Source: an uncultured Eubacteriales bacterium (GTDB taxonomy: Bacteria > Bacillota > Clostridia > Christensenellales > UBA1242). Taken from it: a stretch of 43,432 bases of DNA. The stretch is taken from assembly GCA_900552105.1 (NCBI GenBank), contig URYH01000011.1:1-43432 (forward strand), written 5' to 3'. Below the pieces are notes generated by a model. That model was not told the DNA's origin. It saw only the letters and a list, made by a program, of their open reading frames with translations, and searched no databases. The position numbers and the translations under genes are program-made. Positions 9,355-17,700 of this stretch are shown one piece after another. Position 1 is the first letter of the stretch; each line of letters opens with the position of its first letter.

Positions 9355-10218
9355 TTATGCTTTTAATTTTTGCCTATTCTTTTTGGGAAAAGCATTCGCA
9401 AAATTTTTGAGCTCTCGCATTCTGCTTGACTCAACATAATTTTCTGCTTCTTTTATGCGCTTTTCTTGCAGGCAAGTCTTGAGATTTTTGTTTTCGGTTT
9501 TTAGTTTTTCAAGACTTGTCGAAAGACTTTTTATCTCGCTCTCTTTTGACGACAACTCAATATATGCTTTTGCAAGATTGTCGTTCGTCCTCTTCATTTC
9601 AATTCGGTTTTGCACTTCGGCTTGCTCATTTGCCACGCGTTTAACAAGTCGAACCAGTCCCATAAAAAGAGCTTCAATATCTTTGTCAGACAGCGCGCCT
9701 TTTTGTTTTGGCATAACCAAAATGTTGTTTGGACGAGGTGTGAATTTTTGTTTGATGTTCACCTCAATCCCCTCATCTTTTAGTTCTTGAATACATCGCG
9801 AAAGCAAGGCTTGATTACCTTTCAGGACATTGCGGTATTTATTTTGAAACCTAATCATTTTTCCAAGGTTATCTCCCGCAAGTTTAAGACACGCCTTTCT
9901 CACACTCGAGCCTTTTGCACACAACCTCAAAATGTTTTTCACGACTTCTTTTTCTTCTTTTTCATCAAAAGGTGTTTGCTTGATTTTTTCATGATTTTTT
10001 AAGTTTATTCCCAGCCGCTGACATTTGCTTTTGTCGTTTTGCAGTTGCCCCAGTTCCAAATAATAATAATTTCTGACGCTGTTTGGCTTTCTCTTTGTCA
10101 TTTCCGCGTAGCTTTTAAAAATTGATAAAAGTGAAAGATGTTTTTGTTTGCCTTCTTCAACAAAACCAAACAATTTTTTTATCTCCTCATCTTTCCACGA
10201 GCAATAAATTGTTTTCAT
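9355..10218 (-). CDS. Myb/SANT-like DNA-binding protein with coiled coil
   Basis: This 287-residue protein starts at ATG 10218 behind a strong GGAGG site; an upstream in-frame start at 10263 lacks one. The N-terminus (W-x-DEE-x-KKLF then SVRNYYY, residues about 5-50) resembles the Myb-like fold of RsfA-type regulators from Bacillota. A second helical block with the same rhythm (about 85-150) may be another DNA-binding repeat. A basic linker and a heptad-rich Leu/Glu/Lys coiled coil (about 205-265) suggest oligomerisation. It lies 38 nt upstream of addB without a clear terminator and is divergent from an unknown gene. Likely a transcription or chromosome-associated factor. The target is unknown, but a palindrome lies in its upstream gap. 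Confidence 0.8.
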   Translation of the reverse strand: MKTIYCSWKDEEIKKLFGFVEEGKQKHLSLLSIFKSYAEMTKRKPNSVRNYYYLELGQLQNDKSKCQRLGINLKNHEKIKQTPFDEKEEKEVVKNILRLCAKGSSVRKACLKLAGDNLGKMIRFQNKYRNVLKGNQALLSRCIQELKDEGIEVNIKQKFTPRPNNILVMPKQKGALSDKDIEALFMGLVRLVKRVANEQAEVQNRIEMKRTNDNLAKAYIELSSKESEIKSLSTSLEKLKTENKNLKTCLQEKRIKEAENYVESSRMRELKNFANAFPKKNRQKLKA

Positions 10219-10237
10219 AATTCCTCCACACCCATTA

Positions 10238-10266
10238 TTGACAATGCAACAAGATTTATACATATT
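10238..10266 (+). promoter_or_regulatory. Candidate promoter for the plus-strand gene at 10308
   Basis: TTGACA at 10238-10243, a 17-bp spacer and CATATT (4 of 6 matches) at 10261-10266 would give a leader of about 35 nt. Confidence 0.4.
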
Positions 10267-10280
10267 TATGACATCATAAA
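10265..10280. promoter_or_regulatory. Perfect palindrome between divergent genes, candidate operator
   Basis: TTTATGA-CA-TCATAAA is a perfect 7-bp inverted repeat with a 2-nt centre. It overlaps the putative -10/start region of the plus-strand gene and lies upstream of the Myb-like gene. This is a typical position for a dimeric regulator. The binding protein is unknown; the Myb-like protein is one candidate. Confidence 0.45.
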
Positions 10281-10307
10281 AAACCGGAACTCATCATATT
10301 TTATTTT

Positions 10308-11273
10308 ATGGAACGGTCAAAGTTTGCAATCTATTCAAAAACACCTTGCCTTGTCTTTTGTGACAAGGCGTTTGTTGGCGAGGTTGACCAAAAAACTTGC
10401 GCAAAACTTGAAATGTTTGACAACGAGTCGAAACGAATTGAAATTTATCCAAAATCGACAAAAGATTTGATTTATTTTATTCCTTTTTCCATCGTCATCT
10501 CACAACAAGACAATTTTTCTCCAAACTATCAGCAATTTGACTTGCTTGATGGAAATTATGAAATCATGCTTAATCCGCGACTTGAACTTCACTTTCCAAT
10601 GAGTTTTGACAAGATTTTTGAAGAAGAAAAAAAAGGCACAAGAATTTGCGTGCTTTCTTCATCGCTCACAAAAATTACTCTTGAAAACAAAAAGAACAAA
10701 GTCAACTTTGTTCCAAAACACATTTTGAAAGACATTGTTTGCAAAACACAAACTTGCGGAGCGGACTACTTTATTTTGACTGCAAGAACAGAGAACAACC
10801 AGCAATATCTGTTCATCTCAAATCTTGAACACATTGACGAATGTATGCAAAAAGTTTGCGATGACATAACATTTGACTTGCCAAAGTTCTCAACAGTCAG
10901 CCTTTGTCACGATTTTTATGAACACGCTCTCATCGAAAAGTTTGAGCTCGGACAAACGGGAGCGGTCAAACTTGAAAGTTTTTCGAGTCGCAAAGAACAA
11001 AAATCATTCTCAACTCCCGCACGAAAAGATGTTGCAAAAATATTTTTTGAATGCATCAAAATGCGTGATTATGACCTCGCACGGGTGTTTATGACAAAAC
11101 AACTATCAGAAATGCTCAGCGACCAACATCTCAAGCACTTTTTCCCAAAGTTTTCTCAAATTAAACTCGCCTCAGAGCGCGATGTAGTTTTGCTTGTTGG
11201 CGAAGAATTAACTTATTTTCAACTCTCGTTTGTCGAAGGTAAAATCGACAATATCGAAATTTTTGAAAGATAA
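10308..11273 (+). CDS. Unknown protein, 321 residues
   Basis: I do not recognise a family. The protein is soluble, without signal peptide or membrane segment. The N-terminal two thirds look beta-rich with scattered Cys residues. The C-terminal ~85 residues begin with KDVAKIFFECIKMRDYDLAR and continue as helix then strands, a pattern that could be a small NTF2-like domain (weak inference). The start at 10308 has no Shine-Dalgarno sequence. The gene is divergent from the Myb-like gene across an 89-bp gap with a palindrome, and precedes the zinc-ribbon gene, which has its own promoter. Confidence 0.75.
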   Translation: MERSKFAIYSKTPCLVFCDKAFVGEVDQKTCAKLEMFDNESKRIEIYPKSTKDLIYFIPFSIVISQQDNFSPNYQQFDLLDGNYEIMLNPRLELHFPMSFDKIFEEEKKGTRICVLSSSLTKITLENKKNKVNFVPKHILKDIVCKTQTCGADYFILTARTENNQQYLFISNLEHIDECMQKVCDDITFDLPKFSTVSLCHDFYEHALIEKFELGQTGAVKLESFSSRKEQKSFSTPARKDVAKIFFECIKMRDYDLARVFMTKQLSEMLSDQHLKHFFPKFSQIKLASERDVVLLVGEELTYFQLSFVEGKIDNIEIFER

Positions 11274-11274
11274 T

Positions 11275-11303
11275 TTGACAATTTGCGAAAAACTGAAGAT
11301 AAT
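11275..11303 (+). promoter_or_regulatory. Promoter of the zinc-ribbon gene
   Basis: TTGACA (11275-11280), a 17-bp spacer and GATAAT (11298-11303) lie directly after the stop of the previous gene and 17 nt before the next ATG. Confidence 0.65.
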
Positions 11304-11320
11304 AAAAACGAGGTAGTTTT

Positions 11321-11515
11321 ATGGAAGATAAAAAATTTACATGTTGCGATTGCAAAAAAGAATTTGTTTGGACAGTTGAAAATCAAAACTTTTTTAAGGA
11401 CAACAAAATTGACAAAGAACCTGTGCGTTGTCGAGATTGTGCAATCATTTTGAAGGAAAAACGCGAAAAAGAAGCAAAAAAAGAAAAACAAACGGAAACA
11501 TCAAACAAAAAATAA
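11321..11515 (+). CDS. Small zinc-ribbon protein (zf-trcl type)
   Basis: The 64-residue protein has a four-cysteine zinc ribbon: CCDCKKEF at the N-terminus and RCRDC about 25 residues later, with the FVWT/NQNFF pattern typical of the 'probable zinc-ribbon domain' family. A Lys/Glu-rich charged tail follows. The GAGGT ribosome site is well placed. Function in the family is unknown; binding of nucleic acid or protein is assumed. A terminator overlaps the stop codon. Confidence 0.85.
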   Translation: MEDKKFTCCDCKKEFVWTVENQNFFKDNKIDKEPVRCRDCAIILKEKREKEAKKEKQTETSNKK

Positions 11516-11540
11516 TGCCTTTTTAGGCATTACTTTTTTT
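11513..11540. terminator. Intrinsic terminator shared by convergent genes
   Basis: TAATGCC and GGCATTA form a perfect 7-bp stem with a TTTTTA loop, followed by a T-run. It begins at the stop codon of the zinc-ribbon gene and abuts the stop of the opposite-strand cardiolipin synthase. Confidence 0.85.
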
Positions 11541-13005
11541 ATAACAAAGGCGAAAACAACCTAAAAAATGCTTGTGCCAATTTTGAGTACCAAATTTTTC
11601 GGCGAAAATATCCCTTGTCAATCTTTTTTGAATTTGAAATGTCATTTTCAAAAATTGCAATGTTTTGTTTTGATGCTTCCTCACCATACAAAAACGCATT
11701 AATTTCAAAATTTAATTCAAATGACCTATTATCAAAGTTGCAAGTCCCAATCGAAACAACTTTGTCGTCAATCATGACAGCTTTTGAGTGAATAAAACCA
11801 TTATACAAATAAACATTAACGTTGTTTCCCATGTTCAACAGTTCTTTCACATAGGAAAGTGTTGCCATATAAACAAACTTTTTGTCCGGAACCAAAGGTA
11901 TCATCACATTGATTTCAACGCCACTCATTCTTGCAACATTCAGCACACTCAACATCACTTCATCTGGAATAAAGTAAGGAGTCTGAATATAAATTTTTTC
12001 TTTTGCGGATAAAATCATTTTCATAAATGCTTCTTTGATTGGTTGGTCATCATAATCTGGCCCGCTTGTTATGACTTGAACACCGGTTTCGCCCGCATCA
12101 ATATTTGGAACAAAATATCCTTCGTTTGCAAGGGTTTGAAAATTATTACCCATTTTTTTGCAATATCTCCAATCATTAAAAAATGCGCTCTGAAAGCCAT
12201 AAACAGCATCACCCATAATTCTGATATGTGTGTCACGCCAAGGCGACAATTTTTTGTTTCTGCCCATATGGTCATCGCGAATGTTAATTCCACCGGTGTA
12301 GGCAATTTTTCCGTCAATAACGGCAATTTTTCTATGGTTTCGATAATTCATTTTTAGATTTATCAACCGAAGTCCAAAAAGCGGCGGAAAAAACTCTGCA
12401 ACTTCGCCACCTGCTTTTTCAAGCCTTCGATAAAAACTTTTTCTTGTCTTGATGCAACCAACGGAGTCATACAAAAGTTTGACTTTGACTCCTTGAGATG
12501 CTTTTTCAACCAAGATGTCCATGATTTCATTGCCAACTTTGTCGTTTGCAAAAATATAATACAACAAGTTGATGGAATGCGTGGCGTTTTTCAAATCTTC
12601 TTTTAGCGCGGTTATCTTGTCTTCACCATTGGTAAAAACTTTAACATCGTTATGTCGAAAATAAGCACTGTTGGAATTGTTTATGTTAAAAATCAACAAG
12701 TCAGAAAAATTTTTCTCTTTTTCGTCCTTATATTTTTTGTCTTGCAAATTTTCTTTTTGTTTTGCAATAAACTCGTCATATTCTTTCTGATAAAGTCTTT
12801 TTTTCTTTATCATTCTTCTTGTTTTATAACTCAAACCATTTCCTATCAAAATATAAAGGATAAAGCCCACAACTGGAAGAATAGTCAAGATGACTAGCCA
12901 TGAAACAATAATCGGCGGTTTTTTTCGCTCGACAAAAATCATTGTGAGAACACTCAACATATTAAAACAAAAAATAACGAATACAACCAGTCCCAATATA
13001 TCCAT
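11539..13005 (-). CDS. cls: Cardiolipin synthase (phospholipase D family)
   Basis: The 488-residue membrane enzyme condenses two phosphatidylglycerol molecules into cardiolipin. Two N-terminal transmembrane segments (about 4-27 and 34-56) precede two PLD domains. The catalytic HKD motifs are intact: HRKIAVID near 222, followed by YTGG, and HSKAVMID near 405, followed by GTCNFDNRSF. Length and layout match bacterial ClsA. The ATG has a GAGG site 6 nt upstream and its own promoter, so it is a single-gene transcript. Which substrate it prefers cannot be told from sequence. Confidence 0.92.
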   Translation of the reverse strand: MDILGLVVFVIFCFNMLSVLTMIFVERKKPPIIVSWLVILTILPVVGFILYILIGNGLSYKTRRMIKKKRLYQKEYDEFIAKQKENLQDKKYKDEKEKNFSDLLIFNINNSNSAYFRHNDVKVFTNGEDKITALKEDLKNATHSINLLYYIFANDKVGNEIMDILVEKASQGVKVKLLYDSVGCIKTRKSFYRRLEKAGGEVAEFFPPLFGLRLINLKMNYRNHRKIAVIDGKIAYTGGINIRDDHMGRNKKLSPWRDTHIRIMGDAVYGFQSAFFNDWRYCKKMGNNFQTLANEGYFVPNIDAGETGVQVITSGPDYDDQPIKEAFMKMILSAKEKIYIQTPYFIPDEVMLSVLNVARMSGVEINVMIPLVPDKKFVYMATLSYVKELLNMGNNVNVYLYNGFIHSKAVMIDDKVVSIGTCNFDNRSFELNFEINAFLYGEEASKQNIAIFENDISNSKKIDKGYFRRKIWYSKLAQAFFRLFSPLL

Positions 13006-13021
13006 TCTAACCTCTGTTTAT

Positions 13022-13050
13022 ATATTATCCATTTCATGATTTTTTTACAA
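13022..13050 (-). promoter_or_regulatory. Promoter of the cardiolipin synthase gene
   Basis: Minus strand TTGTAA (13045-13050), 17-bp spacer, TAATAT (13022-13027), about 17 nt before the ATG. Confidence 0.55.
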
Positions 13051-13060
13051 TCAAAATCAA

Positions 13061-13096
13061 TATTAAAATTAAAGCGACAAGCAGAACGCTTGTCGC
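13061..13096 (-). terminator. Intrinsic terminator after the PIN gene
   Basis: GCGACAAGC (13074-13082) and GCTTGTCGC (13088-13096) form a perfect 9-bp stem with a 5-nt loop. A T-rich run follows on the minus strand (TTTAATTTTAATA). It starts 7 nt after the stop codon at 13103. Confidence 0.85.
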
Positions 13097-13102
13097 ATCA
13101 GT

Positions 13103-13735
13103 TCAGCATCTTCCTTTTTGTTTTAACGATTTATACAATCTCGTTTTTGCAAATTGTGTCAATTGCAAAGGAACAATTTTTGCACGCTCTTCTTCCAATC
13201 CAAAATGACGAGCAATTTCACAGTTTCTTTCGTAAATCAAATATGTTTTTGAAAAATGTTGATCCATTGAAATTAACTGTCTTCCTGCAGCAAAACTTTC
13301 AGCCAAAATTTTTGAGTCGTTGAGCGGATGCTTTGAACCGCCATAATCAACCGTGACCGCTTTTTTGTTGTTTGTCGAAAGATAAAATGTGAAAGCATAA
13401 TCTCGCATAAACACGCCGCCTCGATCAAATGCCTCCTTTTGAATATTGTAGTCATTCAAAAACTTTTCAAATTCTTGCTGCTTGCTTTTGTTTGGTCCAT
13501 CCAGACACTCATGATAGACAGTTGGAAGAATTGAAACGTCCAACAACCCAAATTTCAACCCTTGCAAAAGTTTTAGGCAAATATAATTCAATTTGTAATC
13601 AACTGTGACAATTCGTGGAATATCAATTTCACATAAATCTTCAAAGCTTTTCCCTCTTTGCAAACAATAGTTTTCCACCTTTTTGCTGAGCGGAAACAAT
13701 TTTATAAAAACACATGAATCAAATGCCAACTTCAT
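13103..13735 (-). CDS. PIN-fold protein (putative ribonuclease)
   Basis: The 210-residue protein opens with KLAFDSCVFIKLF, the first strand and Asp of a PIN nuclease. Further acidic residues fall at the expected places: Glu in YHECL near 77, Asp/Glu in NDSKILAES near 138 and Asp in SMDQHF near 158. It is longer than VapC toxins (~130 residues), with an extra N-terminal insertion. I start at ATG 13735 (AAAGGA site); the open frame extends further upstream only inside the preceding gene. The start lies 4 nt after the stop of the membrane-anchored gene, so the two are coupled. No antitoxin-like gene is nearby. RNA cleavage is inferred from the fold. Confidence 0.8.
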   Translation of the reverse strand: MKLAFDSCVFIKLFPLSKKVENYCLQRGKSFEDLCEIDIPRIVTVDYKLNYICLKLLQGLKFGLLDVSILPTVYHECLDGPNKSKQQEFEKFLNDYNIQKEAFDRGGVFMRDYAFTFYLSTNNKKAVTVDYGGSKHPLNDSKILAESFAAGRQLISMDQHFSKTYLIYERNCEIARHFGLEEERAKIVPLQLTQFAKTRLYKSLKQKGRC

Positions 13736-13739
13736 AATT

Positions 13740-14714
13740 TTATCCTTTTGTGAATGATTGGTTAGTATCCGAGTAAAAATCTTCTGGAAACAACTCATCG
13801 TTTTTGTTGCTGTCATCAGTTTTTTCATTGCGGATCTTGTTAATGACATTATTAATGTGCTCAAGATCTTGTTGCTTGCTATTGGTGTAAATTTGCATCA
13901 ATGACTCATCTCCATAAAGCATGTTCGCAAGTTCTCCCTCTGGAGTCTTGTCAGCCTTCTCAATTTCGCTTTGCAGTCCCTTGTATGTTTTCATCACAAT
14001 CTGGTCGCCATTTTGATAAAATACGGGAATTAAGTATGATTTTTCACCATTTTTCTCGATGTAGGTTTGGGTCGTGCCAACAAAAACAATGCACATTTCT
14101 GAAAGATTTTGAGAAACATCTTCAAAAAATTCACTATTAATTTCAAACCCTTTGATGCTAGAATCTTGAAGATGTGCAACCAGCGAACTTATTGCGTCAC
14201 TATCAGATCCATTTTTTTCAATTTCAACTTGAGCAAAATTATTGTTGTAATCAACGCAAAAAACTTTTCCATTTTGAGGTTTTATCAAAATTTTGAGTTC
14301 TGTGTCTTTTGACGAAAATGCATCACTTCTCATGTTTATTTCAAACACGCCCAAAATGTCAAAATCGCCCTCAATTTCAAATCTCAACTTCTCTTCAATT
14401 TGCGGACGAATCATATCTTTTAAGTAAGTATAAGCATAATTTTTGTTTGCCTCATTAATTTTGTCTTGTTCTTTTTTGTCTTCGTCGTTTTTTTCGTTTT
14501 CAGGAAACAAGTCATTTTTTTGTGGCAATTTGATTTCGGTTGAGTCTCCCCTGTTGATATGGTTATATAGTTGTGTTATGGCTTCTGGAGCAACATAAAC
14601 AAGTATTGTGGCAGTCATAATAGACCACGCCACTCTTTGAGTGGTGGTGAGTCTATGCTTTTTTTGCTTTCTTGGAAGCATTTTATTAAATTTCTTATAA
14701 TATTTTTTTGCCAT
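13740..14714 (-). CDS. Membrane-anchored protein of unknown function, 324 residues
   Basis: Start ATG 14714 follows a GAAGGGA site. A basic N-terminus (about 1-24) and one hydrophobic segment (about 28-45) predict a signal anchor with the rest outside. An acidic Glu/Lys/Asp linker (about 60-85) leads into a soluble mixed alpha/beta domain (about 90-280). Similar short motifs, NDLFPENE and DELFPEDF, flank the domain. I recognise no family. The gene is first in a two-gene operon with the PIN-fold protein and has its own promoter after the terminator of the MBG gene. Confidence 0.78.
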   Translation of the reverse strand: MAKKYYKKFNKMLPRKQKKHRLTTTQRVAWSIMTATILVYVAPEAITQLYNHINRGDSTEIKLPQKNDLFPENEKNDEDKKEQDKINEANKNYAYTYLKDMIRPQIEEKLRFEIEGDFDILGVFEINMRSDAFSSKDTELKILIKPQNGKVFCVDYNNNFAQVEIEKNGSDSDAISSLVAHLQDSSIKGFEINSEFFEDVSQNLSEMCIVFVGTTQTYIEKNGEKSYLIPVFYQNGDQIVMKTYKGLQSEIEKADKTPEGELANMLYGDESLMQIYTNSKQQDLEHINNVINKIRNEKTDDSNKNDELFPEDFYSDTNQSFTKG

Positions 14715-14730
14715 AATCCCTTCAAGTTTT

Positions 14731-14759
14731 ATTTTAACATAATTAGTTTTTGTTTGCAA
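14731..14759 (-). promoter_or_regulatory. Promoter of the anchor/PIN operon
   Basis: Minus strand TTGCAA (14754-14759), 17-bp spacer ending in TGT, and TAAAAT (14731-14736), an extended -10 promoter 16 nt before the ATG. Confidence 0.6.
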
Positions 14760-14762
14760 TAC

Positions 14763-14792
14763 AAAAAATAACTGCGTTAACAGTTATTTTTT
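14763..14792 (-). terminator. Intrinsic terminator of the giant surface-protein operon
   Basis: AAAAAATAACTG and CAGTTATTTTTT are perfect 12-nt arms around a 6-nt loop. The stem includes the stop codon of the MBG gene and is followed by a T-run on the minus strand. The symmetry would also allow function on the plus strand. Confidence 0.85.
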
Positions 14793-17700
14793 CGTTTGTT
14801 TCTTTTTCTTAAAATTAATTACAAATGCACAAAGCACAACTCCAAGGATTAAGCCAACGCAAACCGCAACAGCAATGTCAATCCAGTTTTCGTTGTCGCA
14901 CACAATAATAAACTCAGAAAAGGTTGAAGTTGAAACAAGAACACTGTCTCCCGAGATTTTATAAGCAAGCTCAACAAATTCTCCCGATGCATTCTTTCCA
15001 TAAACATGAATATTATTGAAATTGTTTAGGTTCTGCACTCCAATTTTCATGTTGAGGGCTTTGTCAAGAACAAGCAATCCACCATTTGCGTCCAACAAAC
15101 CAACCTTCAAACTTTGAACAACTTTTTTACCCTCATATTTTTCGCCAACCTGGAGATTGCCAACCGAAAGCACAGTCCCATATTTCATCGCGGTTGAATT
15201 ATATGTCGAAATTTCAACATTTTGGTTTTCTAGTGCCGCATAAGTGATGTCTGCAACCAGACCTGTTGGAATAATAAGATTGTAGTTGATTGCCTTTGCG
15301 CCAACGAGCGAAAAGCCTTGAATATTAACCAAAATATCATTTCCAGGTTGAATCGAAGCAAAAATTGCACAAGCATCTTTGTCATAATCAAGCATGATTT
15401 CATTGTCAACAAGTCCCGAAACAACAGGATTTTTAATTTTGCAAATTGCATTGCCATCAAATGTTTTGTCCAACACTTCAAGGTTGAGCTTCACATCTTT
15501 TTTGAAAATTGTAAGAACTGAATTTCGGGTTTGAATAGCATAATTTTGATCAAGACTTTCAACGCTCAACACATAGTCGCCAACATCTTCGCTTGCATCT
15601 CTCACGACTTCCCATTCAAGTTGATCACCTTCGACTAATTCGCCTTGCAAAATTTGAAGATTAAACACTGGGTCTGGATTGGAGTAAGTTTTTTGATTTG
15701 CACCAAGCGTCACAACAAGATTTCTTGGCAAAATCTCATAATAAGCTTGAATATATTTTACTTTGTAATTTCTTCCAATATTAATGTTGCATCGAATTGG
15801 ATACTTGCCAGCAACCACTCCTTCAGCTTTGTATAATCCTCCCGTCAGTGTGTCGCCTGCAAGAATATCGCCATCAATTGTGTAGTCAAATTCAGTCTCA
15901 ATTTCTTCGCCATAAACAGAAGAGATGTTTTGAGTCGAAACAACAATTTCTCGTTGATTGATCAAAAGTTCGCTTCCGACATACAAAATTTCGTAATTTG
16001 GATTCGAAAGAGATGACAAAAGTGGATATTTGCCGACATTCTCATAAATCTTCACACCGACATTTTCTCTATAAATTTTGCCAGAAAGATCGTTTGGGTC
16101 AACAAGTGTTCCCTCAGTGATTTCATAAACAAATGTTGGGTCGCTCTCGCCATACACTTTTGTCGCAGGAAGAGCAGTAACCTCAATTTTTCTTGGCAAA
16201 ATTGAAAGCATTCCACAAGAATATTTGAATTTATAATTTTTTGGAGTCGAAAGAGTTCCAACTTCAATCACATATTCTCCAACATTTTCGCCATACATTC
16301 TTTTTGCTTTTCCATTGAGTTTGACATCTTTGTCTCCCGACAAAATTTCGTATTCAAACACTGGGTCGCTTTCACCATAATATTTTGTTGCATCTTTTAA
16401 TTTTACCAACAGTTCTTGTGCATAAATAAATAATTTTCCGGAAACAAATGTCAAATTATAGTTTTCACCAGCACTCAATGTCCCTTGGGTAATTTCATAT
16501 TCGCCAACATCTTCTCCCGCAACTCGAGAAACTTCGCCACGAAGAATGGTTGAAAGTTCATCTTCAAATTGAAGTGTCCCCAAATATAGAACAAAATCAA
16601 CAACAGGGTCTTCCTCTCCATAATATTTGAAGGTGTCTTCAGCTTTAACCGAAATATCGCGTGGAAGAATAACAAGTTCTCCCGAAACAAAAGTGATATT
16701 GTAGTGAGGATCGTCAAGTGATTCATAAGAAATCTTATAAGTTCCAACATCTTCTCCGCGTTCTCTCTTGAGTTTTATTATTGATGACACGCCAGAAACA
16801 ATATTTGTTTGATCAAATGAAAAAGTTGGATCATTTTCGCCATAAATTTTTGATAGTGAATTTGCCTTAATCTCAACATCGCGTTTTGAAATTGTGAGAA
16901 TTCCAGTTGCCACAAACTTGATCTCATAGTTGTCGCCAAGTGACAATGAACCAAGCTTGTATGAGTATCGCCCAATTTCCTCGCCGACCTCACGACTAAC
17001 AGCACCAGTTGACAACTCTTCAAAAGTTTGTCCAAATGCAAAATCTTCTTCGCCATAAACATAAATGATTTCTGGATCAACATCTCCAAATTGTTTTTGT
17101 GCGGATGCAACTGAAATCTCAATCGGTTTTGCCAAAATATCCAGATATACTTCACTCGACAAATTCAATTCATAGTTTGAGTTTTCGAGTCTCATGCTCT
17201 GAGGAATATCATATAAATATCTTCCAACATCTTCGCCTTGCAATCTTTGAAGATCCCCAATGATTTGCTCTCCGTCAATAACGCTTGAAAATTTCAAAAC
17301 AATTTGTGGGTCAATTTCGCCATATGTTTTTTGAACTGAATTTGCCGAAACTTGAACATTTTTTGCAAAAATTGATGCAAAAATTAGATTTTCTTCATAA
17401 TTTAATACATAATTTTGATAACCATCTCCAACAAGTTCAAGTTGATTAATTTGAATTTTCTTGTTGTTTCCAACATTTTTATCAACAAAAACAAAGTCTG
17501 TTTGAAGCTCAATGGCATCTTTTTCGAGAGTATTCAAAAGTGTATAGGAATATTGGACTTTTGTTGTTCCGTCATAAATTTTGTCATCAATAACAAATTC
17601 AACGTTTGCCTGTCTTTTCAAAATCTCAAAATCTGCAGGAACAAAATTAATTTTATAATTTCCGTTAAAGAGTGAACCAACACCAATTTGATAAACGCCA

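Noticed and set aside
13103..13735. VapC toxin of a toxin-antitoxin pair
   Set aside because: Longer than VapC and its operon partner is a membrane-anchored protein, not an antitoxin.
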